Assembly (NCBI GenBank): GCA_030158115.1
Contig: JAOATK010000015.1
Coordinates: forward strand, 20,764 to 63,127
Source: Legionella sp.
GTDB taxonomy: Bacteria; Pseudomonadota; Gammaproteobacteria; Legionellales; Legionellaceae
Direction: 5' to 3'
Length of the DNA stretch: 42,364 nucleotides
The position numbers and the translations under genes are program-made. A model generated the notes under the pieces. It had not been told where the DNA came from. It was given only the letters and a program-made list of their open reading frames with translations, and made no database searches. Shown in pieces: positions 15,908 to 25,908 of the stretch (position 1 is the first letter of the stretch; each line of letters starts with the position of its first letter).

Positions 15908-18093
15908 TGGACAATAATCCTTCCGCTCGTTAAATTGCCGCTGGCAGAATATCTATTACTCATACTAACCGACAACGCTCCAGGGTTACCACCAGTTACC
16001 GTAGCAACAAAGGAGACTGGCTGATTGTGAACTCTCGTTGTTCCCCTCAAGGTTGTACTGTTGCCATTAAAGCTAAGACTTGTAACCACTGGGTTATCAA
16101 AATGCACTCCTGCTCCTGGGTCGTTGTAAAACATATCAGCAACAATCTGGTTCTGTGAGTTATAGGTGGCTCTTACATTGAAAGTAATCGCACCTGAACT
16201 TCCGGCAATCGTCCCGTTACCAGAGGCATTAGTACCATTAAGTTTAATAAGGTTAAATTGCACTTGCGTGGGTTGATAGGAGACTGAATAATTAACCGGC
16301 GTTGTTTCTGTAAAGGTAACAGCATTAAAAGTACCCATAACAGCAGATGAAGTAAGCACTGTATAGTTTTGAAGCTGGGCATTTGAGTTTAAGGCAATTG
16401 CCAGAGTACCTGCTAATGTCGTGGCTCCTGTCACTGCGACTAAAGACGTACCCCCAATGGAATTGATATCGATATGTATCTTCCCCGAGCTATTCAGAGT
16501 ACCTCCTATCGTTGCATTGCCGGAAAGTGTACCTCCTGAACCAACAACGGTATTCCCTATCACGCTCCCATTTAAATTTAAGGTGCCTCCATCAACAGTA
16601 GTTTGCCCAGAATAGGTATTAGCACCGTTAAGGTTTAAAACACCATCGCCAATTTTTTGTAGTCCTCCAGCTGTGTTTGGCCCATTTGTTTGATCGCCCT
16701 CAATAGGGTCGGCTATAGTTAAATTATTACTTAAATTAAAGATAATAGTTCCTTGTTCACGGACAAAAATATTCTGGCCGAGAGCAGATCCATCACCTGC
16801 TGCAATATAACCAGGATCCGTTGCGCCCGTTGAAGAGCCTCCGATTCCCGCAACTGCGCTATTACCGGAAATTTGTTGAGCATCTACGATAGTGAGCGTA
16901 CTGTCACTTTGAATGTAAATAGCACCTCCCAATCCAGAGCCTCCGCCGCCGCCTCCATTACCATTAGGATCCGATCCTCCATTGCCTCCTCCAGCACCGA
17001 AACCACCGCCACCTATACCTCCAGTTGCCGCGCCTCCGCCGCCTGATCCAAATCCGCCTTCTCCTCCGCTATTTGTAAAGCCACCACCACCGCCACCTCC
17101 ACCTAATACTCCTCCAGCTCCTCCTGCGGAAACAGAACTACCGCCACCTCCAGCGGCACCTATACCTGTCCCCCCGGGGGAATTACTCTCTAATGAACAT
17201 CCTCCTCCTGCGCCACCCCCAAATAAAAAATCGGCTCCAATACCGTTACCCCCATTTCCAGGAACTCCAGTCCCTCCAGTCCCCGTTGCTGAAAAACCAT
17301 CCTGACTGTCTCCTGCACCACCTCCGCCATTACCGCCAGATTGAGTGCCTCCAACAAATGCGCCAGTTGGACTCGCACTTCCACCATTGCCGCCAGGTAC
17401 AAATGAGTTATTACCCGCACCAGCACCGCCACCACCAAAATACACTCCATCACTTCCATTTACAGAGGTATTTGATCCACCATTACCTCCATTGCTATGA
17501 CCGCCGCCGCCGCCACCTCCTGTTGAAACAAAGGTTACAGAGCTTCCTCCATTTCCTCCACTAAATCCACCGCCGCCACCGCCACCACTATTTCCATTAT
17601 TATCTGCTGAGCCGCCATCGCCGCCGCGAGCGATATTATTGAGAAGACTAGAGCCTGTCAGGGTTACTGTTGTATTTCCATGAATGTAAAGAGCGCCTCC
17701 ACCTCCAACAGCACCACCACCTCCTGAATATCCGTTACCACCATTCCCTCCTTTGGAAAGAGCCTTTTGGACTTTAATATTATCGATGGCAACGGTTCCT
17801 GAGGCGACTTGAAACGCTTGATAGGTGTTATCGCCGTCTATGATAATTCCTGCTCCCGTAATCGTATAACTTTTAGTAATCGCAGGCAGTGAAGAGGTTA
17901 AAGTAATTGTTTGACCTGTAATAGAAGTACAATCGATTACATCGCCGTCATCCGCATTTAGAAGCCAATAAGGTAAAGTGCCAACAGTGTTAGCGTCATT
18001 TGAAGTACTATTGACGATTCTTGATACAGCTGTAACCTCGCCTGCAGCAGATAAAAACATCAAAACGGCTAATATTTTGAAGATAGATGACAT
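15904..18093 (-). CDS. Glycine-rich autotransporter-like surface protein without barrel
   Basis: A 729-residue exported protein with a signal peptide (residues 1-23, ending about EVTAVS). Residues 25-110 look like the start of a right-handed beta-helix (TITGAGIIIDGDN). Residues 112-395 are a glycine-rich block of GGxGG, GGGGGG and GNGG runs resembling PGRS-type domains. Residues 395-445 return to the helix-like ALYIQ/AIYIQSDSTLTI pattern. Residues 485-530 contain an autotransporter-associated strand repeat (GDGVLNLNGANTYSGQTTVDGG). The last 110 residues form another domain (NGTNASGNGTIAG to SGRIIVQ) and not a barrel. It has no C-terminal aromatic barrel end; the barrel is in the overlapping next gene. 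Surface display or secretion is inferred. GGAAG lies before the ATG. Confidence 0.8.
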   Translation of the reverse strand: MSSIFKILAVLMFLSAAGEVTAVSRIVNSTSNDANTVGTLPYWLLNADDGDVIDCTSITGQTITLTSSLPAITKSYTITGAGIIIDGDNTYQAFQVASGTVAIDNIKVQKALSKGGNGGNGYSGGGGAVGGGGALYIHGNTTVTLTGSSLLNNIARGGDGGSADNNGNSGGGGGGGFSGGNGGSSVTFVSTGGGGGGGHSNGGNGGSNTSVNGSDGVYFGGGGAGAGNNSFVPGGNGGSASPTGAFVGGTQSGGNGGGGAGDSQDGFSATGTGGTGVPGNGGNGIGADFLFGGGAGGGCSLESNSPGGTGIGAAGGGGSSVSAGGAGGVLGGGGGGGGFTNSGGEGGFGSGGGGAATGGIGGGGFGAGGGNGGSDPNGNGGGGGGSGLGGAIYIQSDSTLTIVDAQQISGNSAVAGIGGSSTGATDPGYIAAGDGSALGQNIFVREQGTIIFNLSNNLTIADPIEGDQTNGPNTAGGLQKIGDGVLNLNGANTYSGQTTVDGGTLNLNGSVIGNTVVGSGGTLSGNATIGGTLNSSGKIHIDINSIGGTSLVAVTGATTLAGTLAIALNSNAQLQNYTVLTSSAVMGTFNAVTFTETTPVNYSVSYQPTQVQFNLIKLNGTNASGNGTIAGSSGAITFNVRATYNSQNQIVADMFYNDPGAGVHFDNPVVTSLSFNGNSTTLRGTTRVHNQPVSFVATVTGGNPGALSVSMSNRYSASGNLTSGRIIVQ

Positions 18094-18199
18094 GTAAAAT
18101 CGCTTCCTTTCGAAAATTTAGTATTCATTCTATGAAGTTATGTAATTTAATTCCAGATGTACTTATTGTTTATTGGTGATAAATTTTATCCTAATTTGA

Positions 18200-19480
18200 T
18201 TAAAGTGCCCCCTTAATTGGGGTGGAAGCTGTTTTGTGACGCTTACTTTTCGCAGACTGTTGTGGTTCTTCTATTTGGCCTTTAATCAAAATTAAAAAAG
18301 GAACAAATGCTAAGGCTAATAAAACAGATAGCTGATATAACCCTGTCCAGCCGATAGCTAGTTGAATTGTTGCCGCTATGGGGCCTGAGATAATTCTTGG
18401 AAGACTAGATAAAGCCACTAAAATTGAAAATTGCGTGCCTGTATATTGTTTATTGGCGATACGCATGAATAAAGCAACTAGAGCAGTAGAACCCATTCCT
18501 GCTGCAAAATTATCAAAAAAGACCGCAAGAGATAATAAACTAATATTGATACCTGACATCGCTAAAACAACAAACAATACATTAGTTAGTGCTTGCAATA
18601 AACCAAAAAATAACAAAGAGCGATATAATGAGTATCGCATTAATAAAAATCCAGCAATTAAGCCACCCAACAAAATAGAACCCACACCTAACATTTTGTT
18701 GATGTAACCAATGGTATCTAGTGAAAATCCCAATCCCTGAATTAAAAAAGGCATGACAATACCACTAGTCGTTGTAGTAAAGGCCTCACCTAACTTATAA
18801 CAAAAAATAAATGCTAATAAATAAACCACACCAGGACGAGATAATAACTCTTTAAAAGGCGCTATAACTAATTGCCTACCATTTACTTTTTCTTTCATTT
18901 CAATACTAGGCTCTTGGCTGAAGAAGACAGCAAACATGCCTATAATCATCATAAAGCCCATGAAACGATAGGTAAAAGCCCAGCCAAAATTTTGCGCCAT
19001 GACCAGAGCCAAACCACCGGATAATAATAAGGCCAGCCTGTAACCAAAAACCGCTAAAGAAGCACCTAGTGCATGTTCTTTTGTAGGCAAGTATTCAGCT
19101 CGATGCGCATCAATCGCAACGTCTTGAGTGGCTGAAAAGCAGGCTAAAATTAAAGCCAGAAAAGCCAGAAATCTTGGATATTCTTCAGGAGTAAACCAAG
19201 CCATTACGTTAAAACCCATTAGCAATAACACTTGCATAGCAAGTATCCAGCTTCTTCTTTTGCCTAAATGGCATAAAGAATAACGATCAAGGATGGGCCC
19301 CCAGAACATACGATAAACATAAGGAAAACTAATCAAACTTAAGGTGCCCGTAGCTAAAACAGACATGCCGCTATAGGCATACCACGCTTGCAACGTACTG
19401 CTGATTAATGCCATAGGCAAACCAGAGGAAAAACCTAAAATGAAAACGATAAAAAGACGTTTGTTCACTCTATAGAACAC
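18200..19480 (-). CDS. ampG: AmpG-type muropeptide MFS permease
   Basis: A 426-residue inner-membrane transporter of the major facilitator superfamily with about twelve membrane helices. It resembles AmpG, which imports GlcNAc-anhydro-MurNAc peptides for cell-wall recycling: LGFSSGLPMALISSTLQAW at residues 15-33, YVYRMFWGPILDRY at about 54, GKRRSWILAMQ at about 73, and SATQDVAIDAHRAEYL at about 115-130. The C-terminal tail is basic (SAKSKRHKTAS). No ATG is available near the start: the frame opens right after a stop codon with a GTG at 19480, and a second GTG at 19468 would give the N-terminus MNKRLFIVF, which fits the family equally well. It lies downstream of mip on the same strand, behind a terminator. 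Confidence 0.87.
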   Translation of the reverse strand: MFYRVNKRLFIVFILGFSSGLPMALISSTLQAWYAYSGMSVLATGTLSLISFPYVYRMFWGPILDRYSLCHLGKRRSWILAMQVLLLMGFNVMAWFTPEEYPRFLAFLALILACFSATQDVAIDAHRAEYLPTKEHALGASLAVFGYRLALLLSGGLALVMAQNFGWAFTYRFMGFMMIIGMFAVFFSQEPSIEMKEKVNGRQLVIAPFKELLSRPGVVYLLAFIFCYKLGEAFTTTTSGIVMPFLIQGLGFSLDTIGYINKMLGVGSILLGGLIAGFLLMRYSLYRSLLFFGLLQALTNVLFVVLAMSGINISLLSLAVFFDNFAAGMGSTALVALFMRIANKQYTGTQFSILVALSSLPRIISGPIAATIQLAIGWTGLYQLSVLLALAFVPFLILIKGQIEEPQQSAKSKRHKTASTPIKGAL

Positions 19481-19507
19481 TCAATATCTAAATGGAATAA
19501 AAGGGAG

Positions 19508-19534
19508 TTCGTCCTGGAAAACACCCAGGACGAA
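19508..19534 (-). terminator. Terminator of mip
   Basis: TTCGTCCTGG and CCAGGACGAA form a perfect ten-bp stem with a seven-base loop, ten bases after the mip stop. On the minus strand the stem is followed within five bases by TTTTATTCC, a modest T tract. It separates mip from ampG. Confidence 0.75.
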
Positions 19535-19544
19535 GGAATATATA

Positions 19545-20243
19545 TTATGCGGCAGCTTTTTTCACGGAAAGCAAATGAATTTTGAAAATCAAGGTCTCAT
19601 TAGGACCAATTGGACCACCCACACTACGTGGACCATATGCTAAATCTGAAGGAACATAGATTTCCCAGGTAGATCCAGATGGCATTAATTGTAATGCTTC
19701 AGTCCAACCAGGAATCACTTGTGTTACTTGGAATGTAGCTGGTTTACCAGTTTTTTGAGTGCTATCAAAAACCGTACCGTCGATTAAAGTTCCAGTATAT
19801 TCAACTGTTACTGTATCAGCTTTACCAGGTTTAGCGCCTGTGCCCGCATCAATAATTTTGTACTGCAAACCGCTAGGTAAAACAACAACACCGGCTTTAG
19901 TTTTATTGCTTACTAAAAATGCTTCACCTTTAGCCTTGTTCTCATCCGCTTTTTTATTAAATTCAGCGCTGCGTTTAGCCATTAAATCTTTTTGAAATTT
20001 GCTTAAAACGTCTTTCATTTGTTGTTCGTTTAAAGCCAATGTAGTGCCAGCCATACTGTCTTGCATTCCTTTTGCTAAGGCGTCTGGGCTAATATCAATA
20101 CCTTGAGTTTTGAAGTTTTTTCCTAAATCAACGCCGATACTGTAAGATAATTTATCTTTGTCAGTACTTAAGGCTGTATCAGCAGCTATTGCTGTTGACA
20201 TTGCTAAACCCATAACGGCCGCTGCGACCAATTTCATCTTCAT
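19545..20243 (-). CDS. mip: Macrophage infectivity potentiator, FKBP-type peptidyl-prolyl isomerase
   Basis: Mip is a surface-exposed or secreted homodimeric prolyl isomerase that helps Legionella establish infection of macrophages and amoebae. The protein has 232 residues, against 233 in L. pneumophila as recalled. It shows a signal peptide ([20 protein letters not shown]), an N-terminal dimerisation region with [19 protein letters not shown] at about 32-50, a long connecting helix ([20 protein letters not shown] at about 88-107) and a C-terminal FKBP domain ([18 protein letters not shown] at about 144-161, [20 protein letters not shown] at about 175, [20 protein letters not shown] at about 202). 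AAGGGGA lies before the ATG. It sits alone between ampG and divergent serine deaminase, with about 200 bp upstream for its control region. Confidence 0.98.
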   Translation of the reverse strand: MKMKLVAAAVMGLAMSTAIAADTALSTDKDKLSYSIGVDLGKNFKTQGIDISPDALAKGMQDSMAGTTLALNEQQMKDVLSKFQKDLMAKRSAEFNKKADENKAKGEAFLVSNKTKAGVVVLPSGLQYKIIDAGTGAKPGKADTVTVEYTGTLIDGTVFDSTQKTGKPATFQVTQVIPGWTEALQLMPSGSTWEIYVPSDLAYGPRSVGGPIGPNETLIFKIHLLSVKKAAA

Positions 20244-20441
20244 AAAGAATCCCCTTTTAGTCTTTGCTTATAATACACAATCTTATCTAATTAATTTAGA
20301 TACAGAACATGGTAAAAATCCCCAATCATTTTGCCTAAGTTCATGTAAAATTACTAGTAATAAGCTATTATTTAATTAAAATAGACAAACAGGTAGATTC
20401 CTTCTACACTTTGCCCTAATTAAAACAAGGGATTTAATGTC

Positions 20442-21818
20442 ATGAATATCAGCGTGTTTGATTTGTTTTCTATAGGAATTGGGCCATCAAGCTCACATAC
20501 TGTAGGTCCTATGCTTGCTGCGAATGCCTTTTTAAATTTACTAACAAAAAAACATCTCATAGATACCACCGAAAGAGTAAAGATTGAACTTTATGGTTCA
20601 CTGGCTTTAACTGGTAAAGGACATGGTACTGATAAAGCAATTTTAAACGGCCTTGAAAATAAATCGCCTGAAAGTGTGCAGCCTGAATCGATGGTTCCAC
20701 GAATGCAAGAAATTCTTAATAGTCATACGCTTCATTTAGCAGGTAAAAAAAATATTGCTTTCCACGAAAAAACTGATTTCTTATTTTTACAAAAAGAACT
20801 CTTACCCAAACATACCAATGGAATGCGTTTTTCGGCTTTTGATGCTAAAAATAATTTATTAATAGAGCAAGTTTACTACTCTGTTGGCGGTGGTTTTATT
20901 ACCACTGAAGAAGAGTTTGACAAATTCACTGAAGACGCTAATCCGCCTCCATTTCCTTTTTCAACAGCCAGTGAGCTATTAAAGCACTGTGAAGAAAATA
21001 AGTTGAGCATTGCACAGCTTATGCTTATCAATGAAAAAACCTGGCATAGCACTGAAGAAATTCATCAAGGAATTTTAGCCATAGCCAAAGTCATGGACGA
21101 ATGCATCGCAAATGGCTGTGCCCATGAAGGAATCTTGCCTGGGGGTTTGAATTTAAAAAGGCGCGCACCGGATTTATATAAAAAATTAGTGGATCAAAAG
21201 GGAATTAAAAGTGTTTTTGAAAACTCAGATATCATGAGTCAATTAAATCTTTATGCCATGGCCGTCAACGAAGAAAATGCAGCCGGTGGTCGTATTGTGA
21301 CAGCACCTACTAATGGCGCTGCGGGTATTATTCCTGCTGTATTAAAGTACTTCCAAAAGGCACATGACAAAACAAGCAATGAAGATATTTACACCTACTT
21401 TCTCACTTCAGCTGCAATAGGAATACTTTATAAAAAAGGAGCCTCTATTTCAGGTGCAGAAGTAGGCTGTCAAGGTGAAGTGGGGGTCGCTTCTTCAATG
21501 GCTGCTGCAGGCCTGACCGCAGTTCTTGGTGGCACAGTAGCTCAGGTTGAAAATGCCGCAGAAATCGCTATGGAGCATCATTTAGGCATGACCTGCGATC
21601 CGGTATTAGGCTTGGTACAAATCCCCTGTATTGAACGCAACGCAATGGGTTCAGTCAAAGCGGTTAATGCTTCCCGTATGGCACTGCTAGGAGATGGGCA
21701 GCATTATATTTCTCTAGATAAAGTCATTAAGACAATGCGACAGACTGGTATGGATATGAAAAGCATCTATAAAGAAACCTCTCTAGGTGGCTTAGCAGTG
21801 AATTTACCAGAGTGTTAA
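20442..21818 (+). CDS. sdaA: L-serine ammonia-lyase (iron-sulfur type)
   Basis: L-serine deaminase converts serine to pyruvate and ammonia with a [4Fe-4S] cluster. It is a single chain of 458 residues, as in E. coli SdaA/SdaB. Seen: [15 protein letters not shown] near residue 11-25, [10 protein letters not shown] at about 66, the C-terminal domain with [19 protein letters not shown] at about 282, [18 protein letters not shown] at about 343, and cysteines in [17 protein letters not shown] at about 384. Serine is a main carbon source for Legionella, and the product feeds pyruvate to ppsA-type gluconeogenesis. It is monocistronic, with AAGGGA upstream of the ATG and a hairpin after it. I cannot separate sdaA from sdaB by sequence alone. 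Confidence 0.95.
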   Translation: MNISVFDLFSIGIGPSSSHTVGPMLAANAFLNLLTKKHLIDTTERVKIELYGSLALTGKGHGTDKAILNGLENKSPESVQPESMVPRMQEILNSHTLHLAGKKNIAFHEKTDFLFLQKELLPKHTNGMRFSAFDAKNNLLIEQVYYSVGGGFITTEEEFDKFTEDANPPPFPFSTASELLKHCEENKLSIAQLMLINEKTWHSTEEIHQGILAIAKVMDECIANGCAHEGILPGGLNLKRRAPDLYKKLVDQKGIKSVFENSDIMSQLNLYAMAVNEENAAGGRIVTAPTNGAAGIIPAVLKYFQKAHDKTSNEDIYTYFLTSAAIGILYKKGASISGAEVGCQGEVGVASSMAAAGLTAVLGGTVAQVENAAEIAMEHHLGMTCDPVLGLVQIPCIERNAMGSVKAVNASRMALLGDGQHYISLDKVIKTMRQTGMDMKSIYKETSLGGLAVNLPEC

Positions 21819-21819
21819 A

Positions 21820-21855
21820 GCCCATGTATCTTATGTAGTCCTAAGACACCTGGGC
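21820..21855. terminator. Hairpin between convergent serine deaminase and tilS genes
   Basis: GCCCATGTATCTTA pairs with TAAGACACCTGGGC with two mismatches, placed one base after one stop and one base before the other. No long T run on either side, so bidirectional termination is plausible but not certain. Confidence 0.5.
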
Positions 21856-21856
21856 A

Positions 21857-23155
21857 TTAAACTAACTTAGCTATAATTTGCCATGAACCAGAGCATTGGG
21901 GGTTAAAAAACTGATCACTAATGCTATAACCTACGATAACTGCAAGCACATCATTCACATAAAGTAATGGGATTTCCTCTCTCTTCCAAGGGGGGATATT
22001 CCATTCTTGGAATAATTTTTTCAGCTTTTTGGTTTGCCCATGCAACAAAATAGTCTCCCCTCCTTCTCTAAATCGAATGATTACTTTGGCATTTTGGGGT
22101 AGTATAAAGCCTTCCACAGCTGGATAGGCCTGCAATTTAATCCGAGTTCCTTTGATAATTAATGGCAAAGGAAATTCTGACCACTGCGTTTTGGAAGGTA
22201 CAATAATCTTCTCTTGTTTATCTAAATACAAAGAATACTGAAAACGCCGAATGACCCATTCACCCCACATAATTTCAGGGGTAGCATCAGCACGAGCTAA
22301 AATTACCTCATCAATTAACTGATGAAGAATGACCATAGAAGGCTGTTGCACTTGATTTTTATTCAGCCAAACCCGTAGTACATTCATTAAGCGTTCAAAA
22401 TTCAAAGCCTGAAGCGGTTTAAGATCTAAAAAATCCACAGGTAAAGCTAGTTGTGGGCAATCAATCACCGCCAGATCATCTAAATTATTTTTAGCTTGCT
22501 GGCAATGTGATGCGGTTCGAGCAATCGTATTAACTACACTAGGCCATTTTTCCCTTAATGCTGGGATAATTTGCTGACGTAAATAATTACGGGAGTAGTA
22601 ACTGTCCTGATTACTCTCATCCTCAATCCAAGCTAATTGATGTAAGTTGGCATAATCTTCTAATTGCGTACGTGAATAAGTTAAAAAAGGTCTGGCATAA
22701 GCTCCTAAACCCAAAGCGCCATTTTCCTTCATGGCGGCTAACCCATTTATGCCTGCACCACGAACTAGTTGTAATAGCACGGTTTCAGCCTGATCATCTT
22801 GATGATGCCCTAAAGCCAAACAATCACCGGAAGTTAAAAGTGAGGAAAACACCGCGTAACGCGCATTACGCGCCCCTTCTTCAATATTGGCAGAGCGATC
22901 GAATTCTACCGCCTCAGTAATAAAGTCTATTTCAAACGCATCGCAAAATTTTTTACAATGGATTTGCCAGGAATCTGCATGAACACTTATTCCATGATGA
23001 ATGTGTGCTGCCACTATTCTGCTCTTTAAAGCGGGCTCAGAGGCAAGAGCATGTAGAAGAACTGTAGAGTCTAAACCGCCACTAAACCCTACAATAATTT
23101 TAGTAAATGAATCAAAGTAAGCAAGCCACTCTAAATTCAACAAAGGCTTAATCAC
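21857..23155 (-). CDS. tilS: tRNA(Ile)-lysidine synthetase
   Basis: TilS attaches lysine to C34 of tRNA-Ile(CAU) so that it reads AUA. The 432-residue protein has the PP-loop ATP site [15 protein letters not shown] at about residues 22-36, [23 protein letters not shown] at about 117-139 and [16 protein letters not shown] at about 190-205, which are hallmarks of TilS; a C-terminal tRNA-binding region ([15 protein letters not shown]) ends the protein. It starts with GTG at 23155 inside the accA stop region (eight-base overlap), with GGGGG just upstream. The coupling to accA is common in gammaproteobacteria. Confidence 0.95.
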   Translation of the reverse strand: MIKPLLNLEWLAYFDSFTKIIVGFSGGLDSTVLLHALASEPALKSRIVAAHIHHGISVHADSWQIHCKKFCDAFEIDFITEAVEFDRSANIEEGARNARYAVFSSLLTSGDCLALGHHQDDQAETVLLQLVRGAGINGLAAMKENGALGLGAYARPFLTYSRTQLEDYANLHQLAWIEDESNQDSYYSRNYLRQQIIPALREKWPSVVNTIARTASHCQQAKNNLDDLAVIDCPQLALPVDFLDLKPLQALNFERLMNVLRVWLNKNQVQQPSMVILHQLIDEVILARADATPEIMWGEWVIRRFQYSLYLDKQEKIIVPSKTQWSEFPLPLIIKGTRIKLQAYPAVEGFILPQNAKVIIRFREGGETILLHGQTKKLKKLFQEWNIPPWKREEIPLLYVNDVLAVIVGYSISDQFFNPQCSGSWQIIAKLV

Positions 23156-24101
23156 AGGCCCCCATCAACATAAATTTCTGATATCTTTTTTCAATTAGCT
23201 CATCTAAAGACATTTTTTGTAACCCACGTAACTCAGTGACCAATACATCTTTTAATCGTTCAGCCATTTCATCAACATGACGATGAGCACCACCCAAAGG
23301 TTCTGGAATAACCCCATCAACCAGCTTATTGTCATATATTTTATCCGCGGTAATTCCCATAGCCTTCGCAGCATCTTTGGCCTTTGCAGCATCCTTCCAT
23401 AAAATAGAAGCACAACCTTCAGGTGAAATCACTGAATAAACACCAAACTGCAACATAAGGACCCGATCACCCACACCAATTGCTAACGCACCTCCTGAGC
23501 CGGCCTCGCCTGTTACAATACAGATAATAGGCGTTTTAAGACGCGACATTACAAATAAATTACGTGCAATTGCTTCTGATTGATTGCGTTCTTCAGCACC
23601 AATGCCAGGATAAGCTCCTGCAGTATCGATGAAGGTAATAATAGGCAATTTAAATTTTTCAGCCATCTGCATTAAACGCATGGCTTTTCTATACTCTTCT
23701 GGACGTGCCATTCCAAAATTGCGGTACACTTTTTCTTTAGTGCGTTTGCCTTTTTGATGTCCAAGCAACATCACCGGCTCACCATTTAGACGCGCTAACC
23801 CTCCAATAATTGCAGGGGCAGCTGAGTGGCTACGATCACCGTGTAGTTCTTGAAAATCTGTAAATACACGCTCGATGTAATCCATGGTCTGTGGTCTAAG
23901 CGGATGCCTAGCCATTTGGGCAATTTGCCAAGGCTCTAAATTAGAAAAAACCTGCCTCGTTAATTCAGAACATTTAACTTCTAATCGTGCGATTTCTTCA
24001 CTTAAATTCACTTCGTTGTCATTGCCTACCATACGAAGCGCTTCAATTTTCTGATTCAACTCTTCAATAGGTTGTTCAAAATCCAAAAATTGTCGGCTCA
24101 T
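23148..24101 (-). CDS. accA: Acetyl-CoA carboxylase carboxyltransferase subunit alpha
   Basis: AccA, with AccD, moves the carboxyl group from biotin on AccB to acetyl-CoA, giving malonyl-CoA for fatty-acid synthesis. The length (317) matches the E. coli protein (319). Motifs: [16 protein letters not shown] at the start, [20 protein letters not shown] at about 63, [18 protein letters not shown] at about 114, [22 protein letters not shown] at about 153 and [14 protein letters not shown] at about 199. The gene is first in a two-gene run with tilS. It is divergent from the phosphopantetheinyl transferase and birA genes across an 80-base gap that must hold both promoters. Confidence 0.97.
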   Translation of the reverse strand: MSRQFLDFEQPIEELNQKIEALRMVGNDNEVNLSEEIARLEVKCSELTRQVFSNLEPWQIAQMARHPLRPQTMDYIERVFTDFQELHGDRSHSAAPAIIGGLARLNGEPVMLLGHQKGKRTKEKVYRNFGMARPEEYRKAMRLMQMAEKFKLPIITFIDTAGAYPGIGAEERNQSEAIARNLFVMSRLKTPIICIVTGEAGSGGALAIGVGDRVLMLQFGVYSVISPEGCASILWKDAAKAKDAAKAMGITADKIYDNKLVDGVIPEPLGGAHRHVDEMAERLKDVLVTELRGLQKMSLDELIEKRYQKFMLMGACD

Positions 24102-24181
24102 TCAATACTCTTTGGTAAATTAAATTTCATGGTATATGATAACCTATAACCCCTAATTGATGCCAGATTCAAACAACGCAT

Positions 24182-24919
24182 ATGATCATTACAGGATTTA
24201 CAGCACTAAATACAGATAATTGCATCTTAAATGAAGCGCGTATCGATCTATGGCAATTTTCCTTAGTGGATGAATTGCCCAATGCATTGCAATTATTAAA
24301 TACAGAAGAACAAGCACGTGCCTCCCGATTTTATTTTCATCGTCATCAAAGGCGTTTTTCTACAGCACGGGCTGCTCTGAGGATTATTTTAGCACGTTAT
24401 TTAAACACAAGCCCAGAGCGCTTAGAATTCTCTTACAATGCTCACGGAAAACCTGAGGTAATTAATGCCTCTAAGCTACAATTTAATCTCAGCCATAGCG
24501 GTGATTTAGCTTTGCTAGCAGTCGGGAAAGGGTTTCCCATGGGGGTTGATATAGAAAAGTACTCTGCTCGTCCTTATGAGGGGATTGCAAACAATTTGTT
24601 TTCAAAACAGGAAGTTGAAGAATTTATCAAAGTACCTTCCGCCTTAAAACCCGCTGTTTTTTTTCATATTTGGTCACAAAAAGAAGCCTTTATTAAAGCC
24701 TCTGGCTTAGGACTTGCATACCCTACCAAAGAGTTTCATGTCCCTACGTCCATGCCAACCAAACAACTAGTGGATGATCCTTTACATAACATGACCTGGC
24801 AATTACGCACCTTTATGCCGGAAGTGGCTTGTAGTGGTGCCTTATGTCATTATCCTACCGTCAGAGAAATTAGACATGGTTTTATTCAACTGCAACCCAA
24901 TACTACTCTAAGATTTTAA
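24182..24919 (+). CDS. Sfp-type 4'-phosphopantetheinyl transferase
   Basis: Transfers phosphopantetheine from coenzyme A to a serine of a carrier protein. The 245-residue size and two-lobe layout match the Sfp/Gsp family and not the short AcpS trimeric type. Signature residues are RFYFHRHQRRFSTARAALR at about 44-62, GKPEVINASKLQFNLSHSGD at about 89-108, GVDIEKYSARP at about 119 with the magnesium-binding Asp and Glu, and IWSQKEAFIKASGLGL at about 164-179. The target may be fatty-acid ACP or a secondary-metabolite carrier; nothing in the window shows a PKS or NRPS. Its stop codon is immediately followed by the birA ATG. No clear ribosome binding site precedes its own ATG. Confidence 0.9.
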   Translation: MIITGFTALNTDNCILNEARIDLWQFSLVDELPNALQLLNTEEQARASRFYFHRHQRRFSTARAALRIILARYLNTSPERLEFSYNAHGKPEVINASKLQFNLSHSGDLALLAVGKGFPMGVDIEKYSARPYEGIANNLFSKQEVEEFIKVPSALKPAVFFHIWSQKEAFIKASGLGLAYPTKEFHVPTSMPTKQLVDDPLHNMTWQLRTFMPEVACSGALCHYPTVREIRHGFIQLQPNTTLRF

Positions 24920-25906
24920 ATGCGCCAATTTTCTTCAGCACAAATCACTTTATTAAATAAGCTGAGTGATGGTTTATGCCATAGTGGATCGGAGTTAGGT
25001 TCTACTTTGGGAATCACGCGATCAGCCATTTGGAAACAAATAAATCAGCTCATTGATTTCGGTGTTCCCATTAAAAGCTTACCTCAACAAGGATATCAAT
25101 TAGAGAAGCAACTGGTGTTATTAAACGCAGAACAAATTAACCAATGGCTTGAAGTGCCGGGGTGCAGTCTTCATTTGTTTGCCTCTATTGATTCAACTAA
25201 TCGCTTTTTAAAAGATTTGCCTGTCAATAATCAACTGGATATTTGTTGTGCTGAAATGCAAACTCATGGTCGAGGAAGGTTTGGGAGACATTGGCACTCG
25301 CCCTTTGGTGAAAATATTTATTGTTCCAGCCGCTGGAATCTAAACTACGATCTAACTAAGCTTTCCGGGCTCAGTCTTGTAACCAGTCTGGCAATTTTAG
25401 CCGCTTTAAAAGAATTCCAAATCTCGCCAGAAATCCAGATTAAATGGCCTAATGATCTGTATTGGTCTGACAAAAAACTCTGTGGTAGTCTGATTGAAAT
25501 CGTTGCTGAATCAAATGGCAATGCGCAAGTAATTATTGGTATTGGCCTCAACGTCAATACAGATACAGAAAATCACCCTCTTCCAGAAAAGCCTTGGTGT
25601 TCTTTATATGAAATTAACAAACAACCTATTAATCGAAATCATCTTGTAGCGGTCTTAATTAACAAATTAAATCAGTATATTACCCTGTTTATGAATAATG
25701 ACCTTAATTACTTCATGAATGAATGGAATGAGGTGGATTATTTGGCAGGCAAAGTCATTACTGTCACCCAACATTCTGCTACATTAAGTGGGCGTGCGGC
25801 AGGAATCAATTCAATAGGACAGTTAATTTTGATAGATGCATCTGGAAGAGAACATATACTCTCCTCTGGTGATACCTCTTTGCAGACAAATATGGTTTTG
25901 AACTAA
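24920..25906 (+). CDS. birA: Biotin--[acetyl-CoA-carboxylase] ligase and repressor
   Basis: BirA attaches biotin to AccB and, with an N-terminal DNA-binding domain, represses biotin synthesis genes. It is 328 residues (321 in E. coli). Residues 1-65 form a winged helix (GSELGSTLGITRSAIWKQINQL at about 22-43, then LPQQGYQL). The catalytic domain shows STNRFLKDLP near 93, the biotin loop ETQTHGRGRFGRHWHSP-like stretch (AEMQTHGRGRFGR at about 112-124), WPNDLYWSDKKLCG at about 175 and IGIGLNVNT at about 202. The presence of the HTH means this is the bifunctional form. It is joined to the transferase gene with zero spacing and faces convergently the csrA gene. Confidence 0.96.
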   Translation: MRQFSSAQITLLNKLSDGLCHSGSELGSTLGITRSAIWKQINQLIDFGVPIKSLPQQGYQLEKQLVLLNAEQINQWLEVPGCSLHLFASIDSTNRFLKDLPVNNQLDICCAEMQTHGRGRFGRHWHSPFGENIYCSSRWNLNYDLTKLSGLSLVTSLAILAALKEFQISPEIQIKWPNDLYWSDKKLCGSLIEIVAESNGNAQVIIGIGLNVNTDTENHPLPEKPWCSLYEINKQPINRNHLVAVLINKLNQYITLFMNNDLNYFMNEWNEVDYLAGKVITVTQHSATLSGRAAGINSIGQLILIDASGREHILSSGDTSLQTNMVLN

Positions 25907-25908
25907 AG

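Noticed and set aside
16982-17564. Proline- and histidine-rich open frames on the plus strand
   Set aside because: They are the complement of the glycine-rich repeat block of the minus-strand gene; GGC/GGT codons read backward give proline and similar residues. No ribosome binding site or family pattern.
20244-20441. Riboswitch or leader between mip and serine deaminase genes
   Set aside because: About 200 AT-rich bases with no recognisable conserved fold or motif; probably just two divergent promoters. I could not assign clear -35 boxes.
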